Positions 1 to 8,724 are shown, numbered from the stretch's first letter. The stretch: DNA of 34,001 nucleotides from Natronohydrobacter sp. (GCA_020832585.1 JAFIEL010000014.1:1-34001), one strand, 5' to 3'. Numbers and translations are program-made. Notes: generated by a model from the letters alone, not told the origin.

Positions 1-297
1 GCGCAAAGGCATCACGCCCATGCTGGCGAAACTCCTGCGACGACGCAGCGCCATCGAGGCCGAGATCGGGCACATGAAAACAGACGGACGACTGACGCGA
101 TGCCCGCTGAAGGGCACGGAGGGCGATGCGATCTTTGCTGTGCTCTGCGCCTGCGGCAACATTATCCGCAAGATACTGGCCCACCTGAGGGCAATCTTGG
201 CGCTCTTCATCGCGGCCATACTCGCCGCCATTTGGCAGCGCACAGTCAATAAAGTTACACCAGAAGCCGTGTGAGAGGATTGTTCAGGGCGAACTAA
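1..297 (+). mobile_element. Right-hand part of an IS5-type insertion sequence
   Basis: The transposase fragment is followed by about 20 bases (275-293, including TTGTTCAGGGCGAA) that resemble the terminal inverted repeats I remember for IS5-type elements in this bacterial group. They are followed by CTAA, a plausible short target duplication. The left end is outside the window, so neither the repeat nor the duplication can be confirmed. The boundary near 293-297 is a guess. Confidence 0.4.
2..274 (+). CDS. IS5-family transposase, C-terminal part (5' end outside window)
   Basis: The frame is open from the first bases of the window, so the gene starts upstream. The visible part carries the block RRRSAIEAEIGHMKTDGRL followed by a PLKG segment. 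This is the conserved C-terminal region of IS5-group DDE transposases, where the Glu of the catalytic triad sits near IExxIGHMK. The protein cuts and joins the ends of its own element. The tail after IIRKILAHL is hydrophobic and ends at a TGA at 272-274, which fits the usual short tail of the family. Only about 90 codons are visible, so I cannot tell whether the full gene is intact. It belongs to a mobile element and has no functional link to the adjacent HAD gene. Confidence in the family is good, and in the IS subgroup low. Confidence 0.8.
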   Translation, partial: RKGITPMLAKLLRRRSAIEAEIGHMKTDGRLTRCPLKGTEGDAIFAVLCACGNIIRKILAHLRAILALFIAAILAAIWQRTVNKVTPEAV

Positions 298-354
298 AAA
301 GCCAGGCATTTGCGATGCAAGTGTTTGTGGTATTTTCAATAGCTTTGCAGCGCC

Positions 355-942
355 TCAAACAAAATCAGTGAGACAATCGGTCTTCCTGATATCGACACTT
401 TTCATTCCGGCAGAACATGCAGCTGCAATACCCTCCGGACTGTCTTCGAACACAAGGCATTGATGTGGAGAAACAGCAAGCTGCTTTGCCGCGAGGAGAA
501 AGATCGCAGGATCCGGTTTCGGCTGGTGGACATCATCACGTGTTACGACGACATCAAAACATGCAGCCAGCCCGGTGGCGTGCAGGAACGCGGTGACAAT
601 CGGTCTTTCGCTGTTTGTCGCAAGGGCTTTCGGCAATCCGAGCGACTTGTCACGCGCAAGCGCCGCGACAGGGGGGTTGGGGCGGGCACGATGCGCCAAC
701 GCGATGGTTCCAGCAATGCTATGGCGACAAAAGCGTGCGATATCCAAGGGCATGCCGGTTTCTTGCACGATCCGGCTGGCTAGCTCCAGTCGCCCCAACC
801 CTGACTGCCGACCATACCAGTCCCGAGCGATCATGACGCCCTGATCGGCCAGCGCGCTAGAAATAGCCGTGAAATGAATTTCTGCAGTGAGCAACAATGT
901 GCCATCGCAATCGAAGATCAGCGCACTTGGTCTGTCGTTCAT
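355..942 (-). CDS. HAD-superfamily phosphatase (beta-phosphoglucomutase/phosphatase-like)
   Basis: A 195-residue haloacid dehalogenase-type hydrolase, expected to be a soluble cytoplasmic phosphatase or phosphomutase. All four motifs are visible: motif I DCDGTL with the nucleophile D11 and acid/base D13, motif II around T109-N110-S111, the motif III lysine in PKPDP (K142), and motif IV FEDS (E166, D167). A helical cap lies between motifs I and II, as in subfamily IA. The start codon overlaps the stop of the histidine kinase gene (ATGA), so it is the last gene of a three-gene leftward operon and probably translationally coupled. Being co-transcribed with a sensor system that faces an Afu-type importer suggests it dephosphorylates the imported compound. 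That is inference, because HAD sequences do not reveal their substrate. The family call is secure. Confidence 0.9.
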   Translation of the reverse strand: MNDRPSALIFDCDGTLLLTAEIHFTAISSALADQGVMIARDWYGRQSGLGRLELASRIVQETGMPLDIARFCRHSIAGTIALAHRARPNPPVAALARDKSLGLPKALATNSERPIVTAFLHATGLAACFDVVVTRDDVHQPKPDPAIFLLAAKQLAVSPHQCLVFEDSPEGIAAACSAGMKSVDIRKTDCLTDFV

Positions 943-3413
943 ATCGGATCCGTTTTTGGTCCGAGGGAAAGTGCCTCGGCGAGTTTTCTGGCCGAGAGTG
1001 GTTTTGCCACCGCATGAATACGTCCGGCAAATATATCGGCCAGCGGATTAATGGCCGGCATATGACCTGATGCAACGACCACCCGAGTATTAGGGTTGGT
1101 TGCGAGTGCCGTTCTCGCAAGCGCCCAGCCTTCGGTTCGGCCATGCAGCATCAGGTCAGTGACGATCAGATCAATCTTGCCGCGCGCGATCACTGCGCGC
1201 GCATCCTCGGGCGATGCCGTGCAGATCAGGGACCCGGCAGCACCGGACAGAAGCTCTTGTGCGCGTTTCTGGTCTCGCGTGTCATCTTCGACGATGAGCA
1301 CCGTTCCAAAACACGGCAAGTTGCAACGCGATTGTGCCGCGCCATGCAGGGGCAGCGATACCGTCACCCGCGTTCCGGCGCCCGGTTTCGAGGTGATCTT
1401 CACATCACCACCCGACTGGTTGATAAAACCATAGACCATGGCCAGCCCCAACCCTGTCCCGCCTTCGCGCGTGGTGTAGAAGGGCTCCATCACATGCGCC
1501 AGAACATCCGGTGACATGCCGCAGCCCGTATCTTCGACCTCAATGATCGCCTGTCCGGCAGCGGCTGAAACCTTGAGCACGATGGTCCCGGTCTCTTCGA
1601 TGGCCTGTCCCGCATTCAGGCAGAGGTTCAACAGGGTGCTCTCGAGCTGGCCAGGGTCGATCAGGACAGGCAATGGGCGATCGGTGATCTGAAGCTGAAG
1701 CGCGATCTCGTCGCGCAGTGCAAACCCGATCAGATCGGCCATCCCCTCGACCAGGGCTGCAAGCTCGACGATTTCAGGGGCCAAATGCTGCCGGCGCGCA
1801 AAGGATAAAAGCCTGCCTGTCAGGGACATGCCCAGATCGACGGCGCTGGCGATGGTCTGATACATCACCTCTTTCTTTGCTGCCGGGGCAGTTTGCAACA
1901 AATGCAGATTACCCGAGATCGTTGACAGGATGTTGCCGAAATCATGCGCGACCTCGCCAGAGACTTTGCCCAGAGCTTCGATCCGCTGAATCTGCTGCAA
2001 CCTGTCAGCGACATTGCGCCGTTCGGTGATATCGGCCACCAGAACCACCATCCCGCCATCGGGCAGCGGGCTGGAGCGCCATTCCAGATGGCGGTCATCC
2101 GTCGTGACCTCGGTTATTCCAGACGGTTGCGCGGCAAAATCCGGGGCGCTGCCCTCATTGGTGATCTGCCCCAGTCTGGGCCGGTCCAGCAATCGTGCGG
2201 GATCGATGCGCAAGACCTCTGCCAGCCTTGCGTTATGGGCGATCAGATGGCCCTGATCTGACAGGATGGCCACACCATCACTGATCCCTTTCATCATGTT
2301 GTCATAGAGCGCTGTGCGCCGCATCATCTGCCGGTTGGACCGGTCAAGCCGGATCGCATTGGCGCGAAAGACGCGGAATGCATGGAACAGATTGCCGATC
2401 TCGTCGCCATGCCCGGTCCCGCGCGGCAAGCGCGCCTGCCGGTCGCCAGAGGCTAGACGCATCATCGCATCCGAAATCCGGCGCAGATTGCCTGTGACAT
2501 ATTGCGACACGAAAAGGGCCGCTAACAGCGCCACGATCGCGCTGGCCATGCCCACTGTCAGGATGGTTGATTTGGCGAGGGCAATCGCTGTGGTGGCCCG
2601 CGCGCGTTCTTCCGCGATACTCGCCTGTGCCTGTTCTGTCTGTGTGGCGGAATAGGCTGTCAGTTCCGATGCGGCCTGACGAATGTGGTTCAGCGCTGCC
2701 TCGGCACGCAGTTTGCTGGCGAGTTCAAGCCTGCGCAATTCGAACAGGCCCTCGGGACCCTGCGCGATCATGAGCAACCGTTCTTGGGTAACTGAATCGG
2801 GGCGAAAACTGGCGCGACCAGCCTGCGCAACATTCGCGGTAAAGGCCCGCTGATATTCTCCGACGCCAACAAGGTTTTCCGCACGGCCGGCACCCAGCAG
2901 GGCCGCGGCCTGCCCTTGCAGCATCATCCAGGCTTGACGTTCTGCCGCGCCTAGCAGGGCTTCTGCCGATTGTGCGGCAGCCTGACGCTCAATGCTGGCC
3001 AGTTCTGCGTTCAGGCGCAGCACACGGTCACGAAACCCGGCGCGCAGCACGCTTTCGTCAACCAGTTCGGCAATGGCTTGCCGGGTCTTGATCAGCATAT
3101 CCGAGAAAGCCCTATCATCTGCAACATCCCCGGCGATCTGGAGCAGCAAACTCTTTGCGCGCGCCCCTTCCTGTTCAATCCGGAACGGACTGTCGAGTGT
3201 GAGCAAGTAAGGTGCTTGCGTGGCCAGTTCGGCAGATTGGCGTGAGAGGCGTAGCGCCGCGTCCACGCGCGCCAGCGTGTCCCCATGCAGGCGTTCCAGC
3301 CGTTCGGTGCCCTGACCAAGCGCTATCCAGGCAACGATGCCGACAATCAGCGTCGCACTTGCCAGAACCGAAAGCGCCGTCAGCAAGCGTGCCTTTACCG
3401 ACAAACGGCTCAT
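939..3413 (-). CDS. Hybrid sensor histidine kinase with C-terminal receiver domain
   Basis: An 824-residue inner-membrane sensor kinase. A transmembrane segment (about 10-32) is followed by a long helical periplasmic region (33-282), a second membrane segment (about 283-305) and a HAMP linker (306-360). Next come a PAS-like domain (about 370-465), a HisKA dimerisation domain with the phospho-accepting H490 (EVAHDFGN), and an HATPase_c domain with the N box near N600, G1 at DTGCGM (628-633) and G2 at GGTGLGL (651-657). A receiver domain (about 704-815) has acidic D710-D711, phospho-acceptor D753 and K804. The helical sensor resembles TorS/PgtB-type kinases. No HPt domain is present, so the receiver may modulate rather than relay. 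The gene overlaps the response regulator upstream and the HAD gene downstream by 4 bp each. The signal is unknown, and control of the divergent importer is inferred from position. Confidence 0.95.
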   Translation of the reverse strand: MSRLSVKARLLTALSVLASATLIVGIVAWIALGQGTERLERLHGDTLARVDAALRLSRQSAELATQAPYLLTLDSPFRIEQEGARAKSLLLQIAGDVADDRAFSDMLIKTRQAIAELVDESVLRAGFRDRVLRLNAELASIERQAAAQSAEALLGAAERQAWMMLQGQAAALLGAGRAENLVGVGEYQRAFTANVAQAGRASFRPDSVTQERLLMIAQGPEGLFELRRLELASKLRAEAALNHIRQAASELTAYSATQTEQAQASIAEERARATTAIALAKSTILTVGMASAIVALLAALFVSQYVTGNLRRISDAMMRLASGDRQARLPRGTGHGDEIGNLFHAFRVFRANAIRLDRSNRQMMRRTALYDNMMKGISDGVAILSDQGHLIAHNARLAEVLRIDPARLLDRPRLGQITNEGSAPDFAAQPSGITEVTTDDRHLEWRSSPLPDGGMVVLVADITERRNVADRLQQIQRIEALGKVSGEVAHDFGNILSTISGNLHLLQTAPAAKKEVMYQTIASAVDLGMSLTGRLLSFARRQHLAPEIVELAALVEGMADLIGFALRDEIALQLQITDRPLPVLIDPGQLESTLLNLCLNAGQAIEETGTIVLKVSAAAGQAIIEVEDTGCGMSPDVLAHVMEPFYTTREGGTGLGLAMVYGFINQSGGDVKITSKPGAGTRVTVSLPLHGAAQSRCNLPCFGTVLIVEDDTRDQKRAQELLSGAAGSLICTASPEDARAVIARGKIDLIVTDLMLHGRTEGWALARTALATNPNTRVVVASGHMPAINPLADIFAGRIHAVAKPLSARKLAEALSLGPKTDPI

Positions 3414-4165
3414 GATGAACCATGGGGCAAGAAGACATAGCCCTGCCCGCGCCGAGTCTGCAGATGAATAGGCTTGGATGGGACGCTCTCGATCTTGCGG
3501 CGCAGGCGCAGGATCAGCACATCTATGGTGCGGTCCATGTATTGTGACAGGTCATTGCCCAGTTCATGCAACAACTCGGTCCGAGGGATCACGCGGTCGG
3601 GGTTGCGAAGCAGATAATCCAGAAGGCGATACTCGGCATTCGTAAGGGGGATTTCAGTGCCATCTGGCCCCAGCAATTCACGACGAGTCTGATCAAGACG
3701 CATCGCGCCAAACCGCACGATCGCACTTGTGGTACGGTCTGCCTGTTCCAGCCCAGGATATCCGGTGCGGCGCAACACCGCACGGATACGAGCGATCAAT
3801 TCGCGTGGATTGAAGGGCTTGAGCAGATAGTCATCAACGCCGGTTTCCAGCCCGATGATCTTGTCCATCTCATCCCCGCGCCCTGTCAACATGACGATGG
3901 GCAGGCCGAAACGGTCCCGGATGCGCAGGGCAAGCGCGAGGCCATTTTCGCTGGTCAATTTCAGGTCGATCAGTGCCAGATCCACATCGTGCGAAGGCCC
4001 CAAGGCAAAGAATGACGCTCCATCAGAGAGGGCGACAGGCTCAAGCCCGTTCTCCTGCAACAGCGCAGCGAGCGTGTGGCGCAGATCCGCGTCGTCGTCG
4101 ATGATCGCCACCACCGGTCTGCGGGTGTCGCTGTTGTCTTTCATGCGCGCTGAGTTATAGATCAC
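3410..4165 (-). CDS. OmpR/PhoB-family response regulator
   Basis: A 251-residue two-component regulator. The receiver domain (about 17-130) shows the acidic triplet D23-D25, the phospho-acceptor D67 (LALIDLKL), switch residue T94 and K116 (LLKPFNP). The C-terminal winged-helix DNA-binding domain (about 148-248) ends with the typical RRGQGYVF strand-turn. I chose the GTG start at 4163-4165 because GGGAGGA lies 7 bases upstream. The internal ATG eight codons later has no such site. The gene is first in the operon, overlaps the kinase by 4 bp, and is divergent from the ABC binding-protein gene across a 226-bp gap. It therefore probably binds that gap to control the importer, its own operon, or both. 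Family assignment is certain and the target is inferred. Confidence 0.95.
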   Translation of the reverse strand: MIYNSARMKDNSDTRRPVVAIIDDDADLRHTLAALLQENGLEPVALSDGASFFALGPSHDVDLALIDLKLTSENGLALALRIRDRFGLPIVMLTGRGDEMDKIIGLETGVDDYLLKPFNPRELIARIRAVLRRTGYPGLEQADRTTSAIVRFGAMRLDQTRRELLGPDGTEIPLTNAEYRLLDYLLRNPDRVIPRTELLHELGNDLSQYMDRTIDVLILRLRRKIESVPSKPIHLQTRRGQGYVFLPHGSS

Positions 4166-4391
4166 CGCTGCGTCCTCCCACGATCAGAATGGGTCATCCC
4201 CACGACACTGGCAATTCCAAGTGCGATTTAGTTTATTACAGCGCCAGTGTGAACTTTGTAACATTGTTCATGATAATTGCAGGTCTGTGTAAGATCGTTC
4301 ATCGCGTGGTGTATCGAAGCGCAACGGTGCATCATGCAACATTCGAGACAGCCGCGTCATGGGAGGCGTGGTATGTTTTCGGGAGGAAGAT
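4166..4391. promoter_or_regulatory. Divergent control region with inverted and direct repeats
   Basis: This 226-bp gap separates the leftward response-regulator operon from the rightward importer operon and is visibly richer in A+T than its neighbours. It holds an exact 8-bp inverted repeat, ACACTGGC at 4205-4212 and GCCAGTGT at 4243-4250, with 30 bases between the arms. Two direct GTTCAT copies lie at 4266-4271 and 4297-4302, 31 bp (about three helical turns) apart. Such paired, helically phased sites are typical of OmpR-family binding. No confident -35/-10 pair could be assigned in either direction. Confidence 0.5.
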
Positions 4392-5423
4392 ATGATGAAG
4401 GTAACTTCAGTCAGCGCAATGGCACTTGCCGCAGGTCTGATGGCAGGCGCGGCCTCGGCCCAAAGCTTGGATGTCGTGTGTTCGAACGAACAGGCCTGGT
4501 GCGACCTGATGGCCCAGAACTTCCGCATCGATACGGGGATCGACGTGGCGATGGTGCGCAAATCCACAGGCGAGGTTCTGGCTCAGATCCGGGCAGAAGC
4601 AGGAAATCCCAAGGTCGATGTCTGGTGGGGCGGGACTGGGGATCCGCATCTGATCGCCGCCAATGAAGGGCTGACAGTTGCAAGCGGGGCAGACACGTCC
4701 GAGCTGCTTGGCTGGGCCCAGAATATGGCCGACATGACCGAGGGGCGCGCCATAGGTGTCCATGTCGGTCTGTTGGGCATTTTCTACAATACCCAGCTAC
4801 TTGCGGAAAAGGGAATGCCGGTCCCCTCCTGCTGGAGTGATCTGACGCGTCCGGAATATGCTGGTGAAATCACACTCTCCAATCCGCAATCCTCGGGGAC
4901 TGCCTATACTCAACTTGCGACATTTGTGCAGCTTTTCGGCGAGGATGAAGCTTTCAGCCTGCTGGGAGACATCGCACGCAATGTCAACACGAACACGCGC
5001 TCTGGCTCTGCGCCGGGCCGGATGGTTTCGCGCGGGGAATCCACGATCTCGGTGGGGTTCATGCATGACATGGTCAACCTCAAGAAGCAGGGTTTCCCTG
5101 TCGAGATCGTTTCACCCTGCGAAGGCACAGGCTATGAGACCGGTGCTGTCTCGATCATCGATGGTACACCGAATTTCGATGCCGCGAAAGCGTGGGTCGA
5201 GTATGTACTGACCGCCGAAGCACAATCTGGCGCGCTTGAGGTTGGTGTCTATAACATCCCCTCACATCCTGCTGCGATGACAGATGCTGAAGCGCCCGAC
5301 ATGGCCTCGGTGAAGCTGATCGACTATGATTTCGCAACATATGGCTCTTCCGAGATGCGCGAGCATCTCTTGGAACGCTGGGGTGCCGAAATCCGTTCCC
5401 AGGGCGGCAATTTCGAAGAATAA
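4392..5423 (+). CDS. Periplasmic binding protein of an Fbp/Afu-type ABC importer
   Basis: A 343-residue secreted binding protein. An N-terminal signal peptide (positive MMK, hydrophobic stretch, ASA cleavage site before QSLDVVC) sends it to the periplasm. GGAGGA at 4382-4387 serves ATG 4392, with ATG 4395 as the alternative. An upstream in-frame ATG at 4359 would spoil the signal peptide. The fold is of the iron(III)-binding type, but the sequence carries the features I remember from AfuA, shown in Actinobacillus to bind hexose phosphates. These are VDVWWGGTGDP, NPQSSGTAYT, GFMHD (H225, D226) and SPCEGTGYE (E244). Iron-binding tyrosine pairs typical of FbpA are not evident. The substrate is therefore more likely a phosphorylated sugar or similar anion than iron, with moderate confidence. 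A strong stem-loop follows the gene before the permease. Confidence 0.88.
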   Translation: MMKVTSVSAMALAAGLMAGAASAQSLDVVCSNEQAWCDLMAQNFRIDTGIDVAMVRKSTGEVLAQIRAEAGNPKVDVWWGGTGDPHLIAANEGLTVASGADTSELLGWAQNMADMTEGRAIGVHVGLLGIFYNTQLLAEKGMPVPSCWSDLTRPEYAGEITLSNPQSSGTAYTQLATFVQLFGEDEAFSLLGDIARNVNTNTRSGSAPGRMVSRGESTISVGFMHDMVNLKKQGFPVEIVSPCEGTGYETGAVSIIDGTPNFDAAKAWVEYVLTAEAQSGALEVGVYNIPSHPAAMTDAEAPDMASVKLIDYDFATYGSSEMREHLLERWGAEIRSQGGNFEE

Positions 5424-5442
5424 AAACCTCGCCAACCTGGCT

Positions 5443-5473
5443 GGTCCGCCCCAGTGCCGACGTGGGGCGGACC
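5443..5473 (+). promoter_or_regulatory. Intercistronic stem-loop between binding protein and permease
   Basis: The arms GGTCCGCCCCA (5443-5453) and TGGGGCGGACC (5463-5473) are perfectly complementary over 11 bp, with a 9-base loop. No U-run follows, so it is not a classical terminator. Stem-loops at this place usually protect the 3' end of the binding-protein message, or partly stop transcription, so the binding protein is made in excess over the permease. A similar hairpin lies after the other binding-protein gene (12787-12810). Confidence 0.7.
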
Positions 5474-5503
5474 TACAACTCATACAATATTCAGGAAATT
5501 GAA

Positions 5504-7660
5504 ATGAAACGCACGGCGGGGCTTTGGCTCCTGATCGGGTTTGCAGCTTTTTGTCTGCTGCCCTGGTATGATATCCGCGGAAGCTTCTGGCATTTCCGCT
5601 GGTTTGACACTTTGAGCACGCAGAACGCGCCTGCGTTCCTCTGGGCAGTGGGCGGGCGTCCCTGGCTGTGGCTGCCGCTCTTGGGTCTGATCCTGTCCGC
5701 GGCTGCGCTTGCGCTTGTCAAATCGCCTGTCAAGCAGGCGCAGGCCCTTGTTGTCAGCGGCTCCCTTGGTCTTGGTCTGCTGATCGGGCAAGGGTTGTTT
5801 GTCGTAGGCTTTGGCGCGCGCGCGACTGTTTTTGACGGCATCACACAGCCTGGTATGGGCATGGGCGCTTTCATATTCGCAGCCGCATTGCTGTTCATTG
5901 TCACGACCGGTATCTCCGGGCTTGGCCGCGGGCGGGGCGATGCCTTCATCACGGGTATGGTGGGGGGCATCGTGGCGCTGGTGGCCACGTTTGTCTTCTA
6001 CCCGATGGCCTTCATCTTCACGAGTGCATTCGAGTTGCGCGGCGGACAGGGTTTCGGGCTGTCCGAGTTTCTGCCGCGCTTCTTTGCGCCGGATGTCTGG
6101 TCGCTCGCCTGCCTGACCGGGCGTGGACAATGTGGCGTTGCCGTAAATTCGACGCTTCTGGGACTGGCGACGGCGACAGGTACAACGGTCATGGGGCTGG
6201 CCTTCGCGCTGATCTTCACGCGCACGGATTTCCGCGCGAAACGCTTGTTGCGCGTGCTGACAGTCCTGCCCATCATCACACCGCCCTTTGTGATCGGTCT
6301 GGTTCTGATCCTGCTGCTGGGACGTTCCGGCACACTGACTGTCTTTTTCGGTGACCTGTTCGGGATAGAGAAAACCCGCTGGCTCTATGGCTTCTGGGGT
6401 GTGTGGCTGGCACAGATGCTGTCCTTCACGCCGATTGCCTTTCTGGTGCTGATTGGAGTGGTCGAAGGTGTTTCGCCCTCGATGGAGGAAGCCAGCCAGA
6501 CCCTGAACGCCAATCGCTGGCAGACCTTCCGCAATATATCCTTGCCGCTGATGCGACCGGGGCTGGCCAATGCCTTTTTGTTGGGCTTCATCGAGAGTGT
6601 GGCGGATTTCGGCAACCCGCTGGTTCTAGGTGGCAACTTCAATGTGCTCTCGACCGAGATATATTTTGCCATTGTTGGCACGGTCGCCGATCCCGCAAAG
6701 GCTGCGATCCTGTCGCTGATCCTGCTCTCGCTGACGCTAACGACTTTCGTGGCACAACGTCTGTGGCTGGGGCGCAAGAATTACGCAACTGTCACCGGCA
6801 AGGGAGATAGCGGACGCAATGCCGCGCTGAATCCAGCGTTGCGCTGGACCTGTTATGCGCTGGCACTGCCTTGGGCCGCCTTTACGCTGGTGCTGTATGT
6901 GCTGATTATCTTTGGCAGCTTCACCCGGCTCTGGGGCCACGATCACAGCCTGACCCTGGATCACTACCGCCGGTCCTTTAACATAGTTGTGCGCAATGGC
7001 ATTCACTTTACCGGTGCTGCCTGGGACAGTTTCTTTACTACATTGTCCATCGCCGCGATTGCGGCACCCCTGACAGCGGCTGTGGGGCTGGCGACGGCCT
7101 ATCTGCTGGTGCGGCAGAACTTCGCGGGCAAAAATGCCTTTGAGTTCTCAACCCTGCTGTCCTTTGCCATTCCGGGTACGGTCATCGGGGTGGCCTATGT
7201 CATGGCGTTCAACTTCCCACCGATCGAGCTGACAGCAACCGGATTGATCCTCGTGATCTGCTTCATCTTCCGCAACATGCCTGTAGGCGTGCGCGGGGGG
7301 ATAGCCGCCATGAGCCAGCTCGACAAATCACTGGATGAAGCCTCGACCACGCTTGGCGCAAACTCGTTCACCACGTTGCGCCGTGTCATCCTGCCACTTA
7401 TGGGACCGGCCATTCTGGCGGCTCTGACCTACAGTTTCGTCCGGGCCATCACGTCCGTCTCGGCGGTGATTTTCCTGGTTTCGGCGCGCTACAACATGGC
7501 GACGTCTTTCTTGGTGGGTCGGGTCGAGAATGGTGAATACGGCATTGCCATCGCCTATTCCGCCGTTCTGATCGTCACGATGCTGGCCGTCATCCTTGCC
7601 CTGCAACTTGTGATCGGACGCCGCAAGCTGCGCCGCATTTATCGCATTGAAACAACATGA
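5504..7660 (+). CDS. Fused double permease of the Fbp/Afu-type ABC importer
   Basis: A 718-residue inner-membrane protein with about 12 or more hydrophobic segments, forming both halves of the transport channel. An N-terminal extension of four or so membrane helices (to about residue 180) precedes two binding-protein-dependent permease modules. Each has an EAA-type loop that docks on the ATPase: EEASQTLNANRWQTFRNISLP in the first module and DEASTTLGANSFTTLRRVILP in the second. This tandem layout is the FbpB/AfuB type. I chose ATG 5504, preceded by AGGA at a 7-base distance. The in-frame ATG at 5462 lies inside the stem-loop and would add a polar leader. The gene lies between the binding protein and the ATPase, with only 14 bp to the latter. 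The function is secure and the substrate is discussed under the binding protein. Confidence 0.93.
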   Translation: MKRTAGLWLLIGFAAFCLLPWYDIRGSFWHFRWFDTLSTQNAPAFLWAVGGRPWLWLPLLGLILSAAALALVKSPVKQAQALVVSGSLGLGLLIGQGLFVVGFGARATVFDGITQPGMGMGAFIFAAALLFIVTTGISGLGRGRGDAFITGMVGGIVALVATFVFYPMAFIFTSAFELRGGQGFGLSEFLPRFFAPDVWSLACLTGRGQCGVAVNSTLLGLATATGTTVMGLAFALIFTRTDFRAKRLLRVLTVLPIITPPFVIGLVLILLLGRSGTLTVFFGDLFGIEKTRWLYGFWGVWLAQMLSFTPIAFLVLIGVVEGVSPSMEEASQTLNANRWQTFRNISLPLMRPGLANAFLLGFIESVADFGNPLVLGGNFNVLSTEIYFAIVGTVADPAKAAILSLILLSLTLTTFVAQRLWLGRKNYATVTGKGDSGRNAALNPALRWTCYALALPWAAFTLVLYVLIIFGSFTRLWGHDHSLTLDHYRRSFNIVVRNGIHFTGAAWDSFFTTLSIAAIAAPLTAAVGLATAYLLVRQNFAGKNAFEFSTLLSFAIPGTVIGVAYVMAFNFPPIELTATGLILVICFIFRNMPVGVRGGIAAMSQLDKSLDEASTTLGANSFTTLRRVILPLMGPAILAALTYSFVRAITSVSAVIFLVSARYNMATSFLVGRVENGEYGIAIAYSAVLIVTMLAVILALQLVIGRRKLRRIYRIETT

Positions 7661-7674
7661 GACAGGAGAGCCCG

Positions 7675-8724
7675 ATGAAAGGGTCCGTTTGCTTTGAAAA
7701 TGTCACCAAATGCTTTGGCGCAGTGGTCGCGCTGAAACCCCTATCGCTGGAAATCACGCCTGGCACACTGGTCACGCTTCTGGGGCCTTCGGGGTGTGGC
7801 AAGACCACGACCTTGCGCCTGATTGCCGGACTGGAATCTGCCACCGATGGGCGTATCCTGATCGGGGGACAGGATGTCACGCATCTGTCAGCCACCTATC
7901 GCAAAGTGTCGATGGTGTTTCAGTCCTACGCACTGTTTCCGCATATGAGCGTGATCGAAAATGTCGCCTATGGCCTGACGGTGCAGCGTATTTCCAAGGC
8001 CGAAGCGCATACCCGTGCTGAAGCTGCGCTTGAGACAGTCGGGCTTAGGGGCTTTGGTGCGCGATTGCCGTCGGAGCTGTCCGGTGGCCAGCAGCAGCGC
8101 GTCGCAGTCGCCCGCGCCATCGTGCTGGAACCCGAAGTGCTGCTACTTGACGAACCGCTGTCCAATCTTGATGCCAAGCTGCGCCGACACGTACGCGAGG
8201 AAATCCGCGAAATCCAACAGCGCCTTGGGCTGACGGCGGTCTATGTCACGCATGATCAGGAAGAGGCCATGGCCGTGTCTGACCGGATTATCGTGATGAA
8301 AAACTCCGAAATCGCCCAGGAAGGCACGCCATTTGACCTCTATGACCGCCCTGCCTCTGCTTTCATTGCGGATTTCATTGGTGATGCGAACCTGATCGAT
8401 GTCGAGGTGACAAAATCAGGAGTCACGACAGAGGTCACCTATCTCGACAAACGCCTTGCGCTACCACTCGAAAGCAAGTCATCCGGTCCCGCAAAGATGG
8501 TGCTGCGCCCGCATTATGTGCGCCTGTCGCGTGAACCAGGCCCGGAAACAGTGGCCGCCGAAGTCACCTATGCGGCTTGGCTGGGAAATTCGGTGCAATA
8601 CACGCTTGACAGCCCGCTGGGTTCGATCTTTGCGATCACTGCACCACAGGCCCAACCCTTGCAAATCGGCGATACTGCCCATCTGGGGTTTAATCCTGCC
8701 GATATCCGACTGGTGCCATTTTGA
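7675..8724 (+). CDS. ATPase of the Fbp/Afu-type ABC importer
   Basis: A cytoplasmic ABC ATPase of about 349 residues that powers the importer. Walker A GPSGCGKTT, Q-loop VFQSYALFPH, signature LSGGQQQRVAVARA, Walker [12 protein letters not shown] and the H-loop histidine in YVTHDQEEA are all intact. A C-terminal regulatory (TOBE-like) domain follows from about residue 240. The signature and the FbpC/PotA-like order place it with iron, thiamine and phosphonate/sugar-phosphate importers. The start at 7675 has AGGAG 6 bases upstream. An earlier ATG at 7657 overlaps the permease stop but lacks a good site. It is the last gene of the rightward operon. The following 190 bp (8725-8914) contain no recognisable gene or clear terminator. 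Confidence 0.94.
   Translation: MKGSVCFENVTKCFGAVVALKPLSLEITPGTLVTLLGPSGCGKTTTLRLIAGLESATDGRILIGGQDVTHLSATYRKVSMVFQSYALFPHMSVIENVAYGLTVQRISKAEAHTRAEAALETVGLRGFGARLPSELSGGQQQRVAVARAIVLEPEVLLLDEPLSNLDAKLRRHVREEIREIQQRLGLTAVYVTHDQEEAMAVSDRIIVMKNSEIAQEGTPFDLYDRPASAFIADFIGDANLIDVEVTKSGVTTEVTYLDKRLALPLESKSSGPAKMVLRPHYVRLSREPGPETVAAEVTYAAWLGNSVQYTLDSPLGSIFAITAPQAQPLQIGDTAHLGFNPADIRLVPF

Noticed and set aside
4208-4224. TGGCAATTCCAAGTGC resembles a sigma-54 (-24/-12) promoter before the Afu-like operon.
   Set aside because: The distance between GG and GC is 11 instead of 10 bases, the TTGC part is poor, and the neighbouring regulator is not of the sigma-54 activator type.
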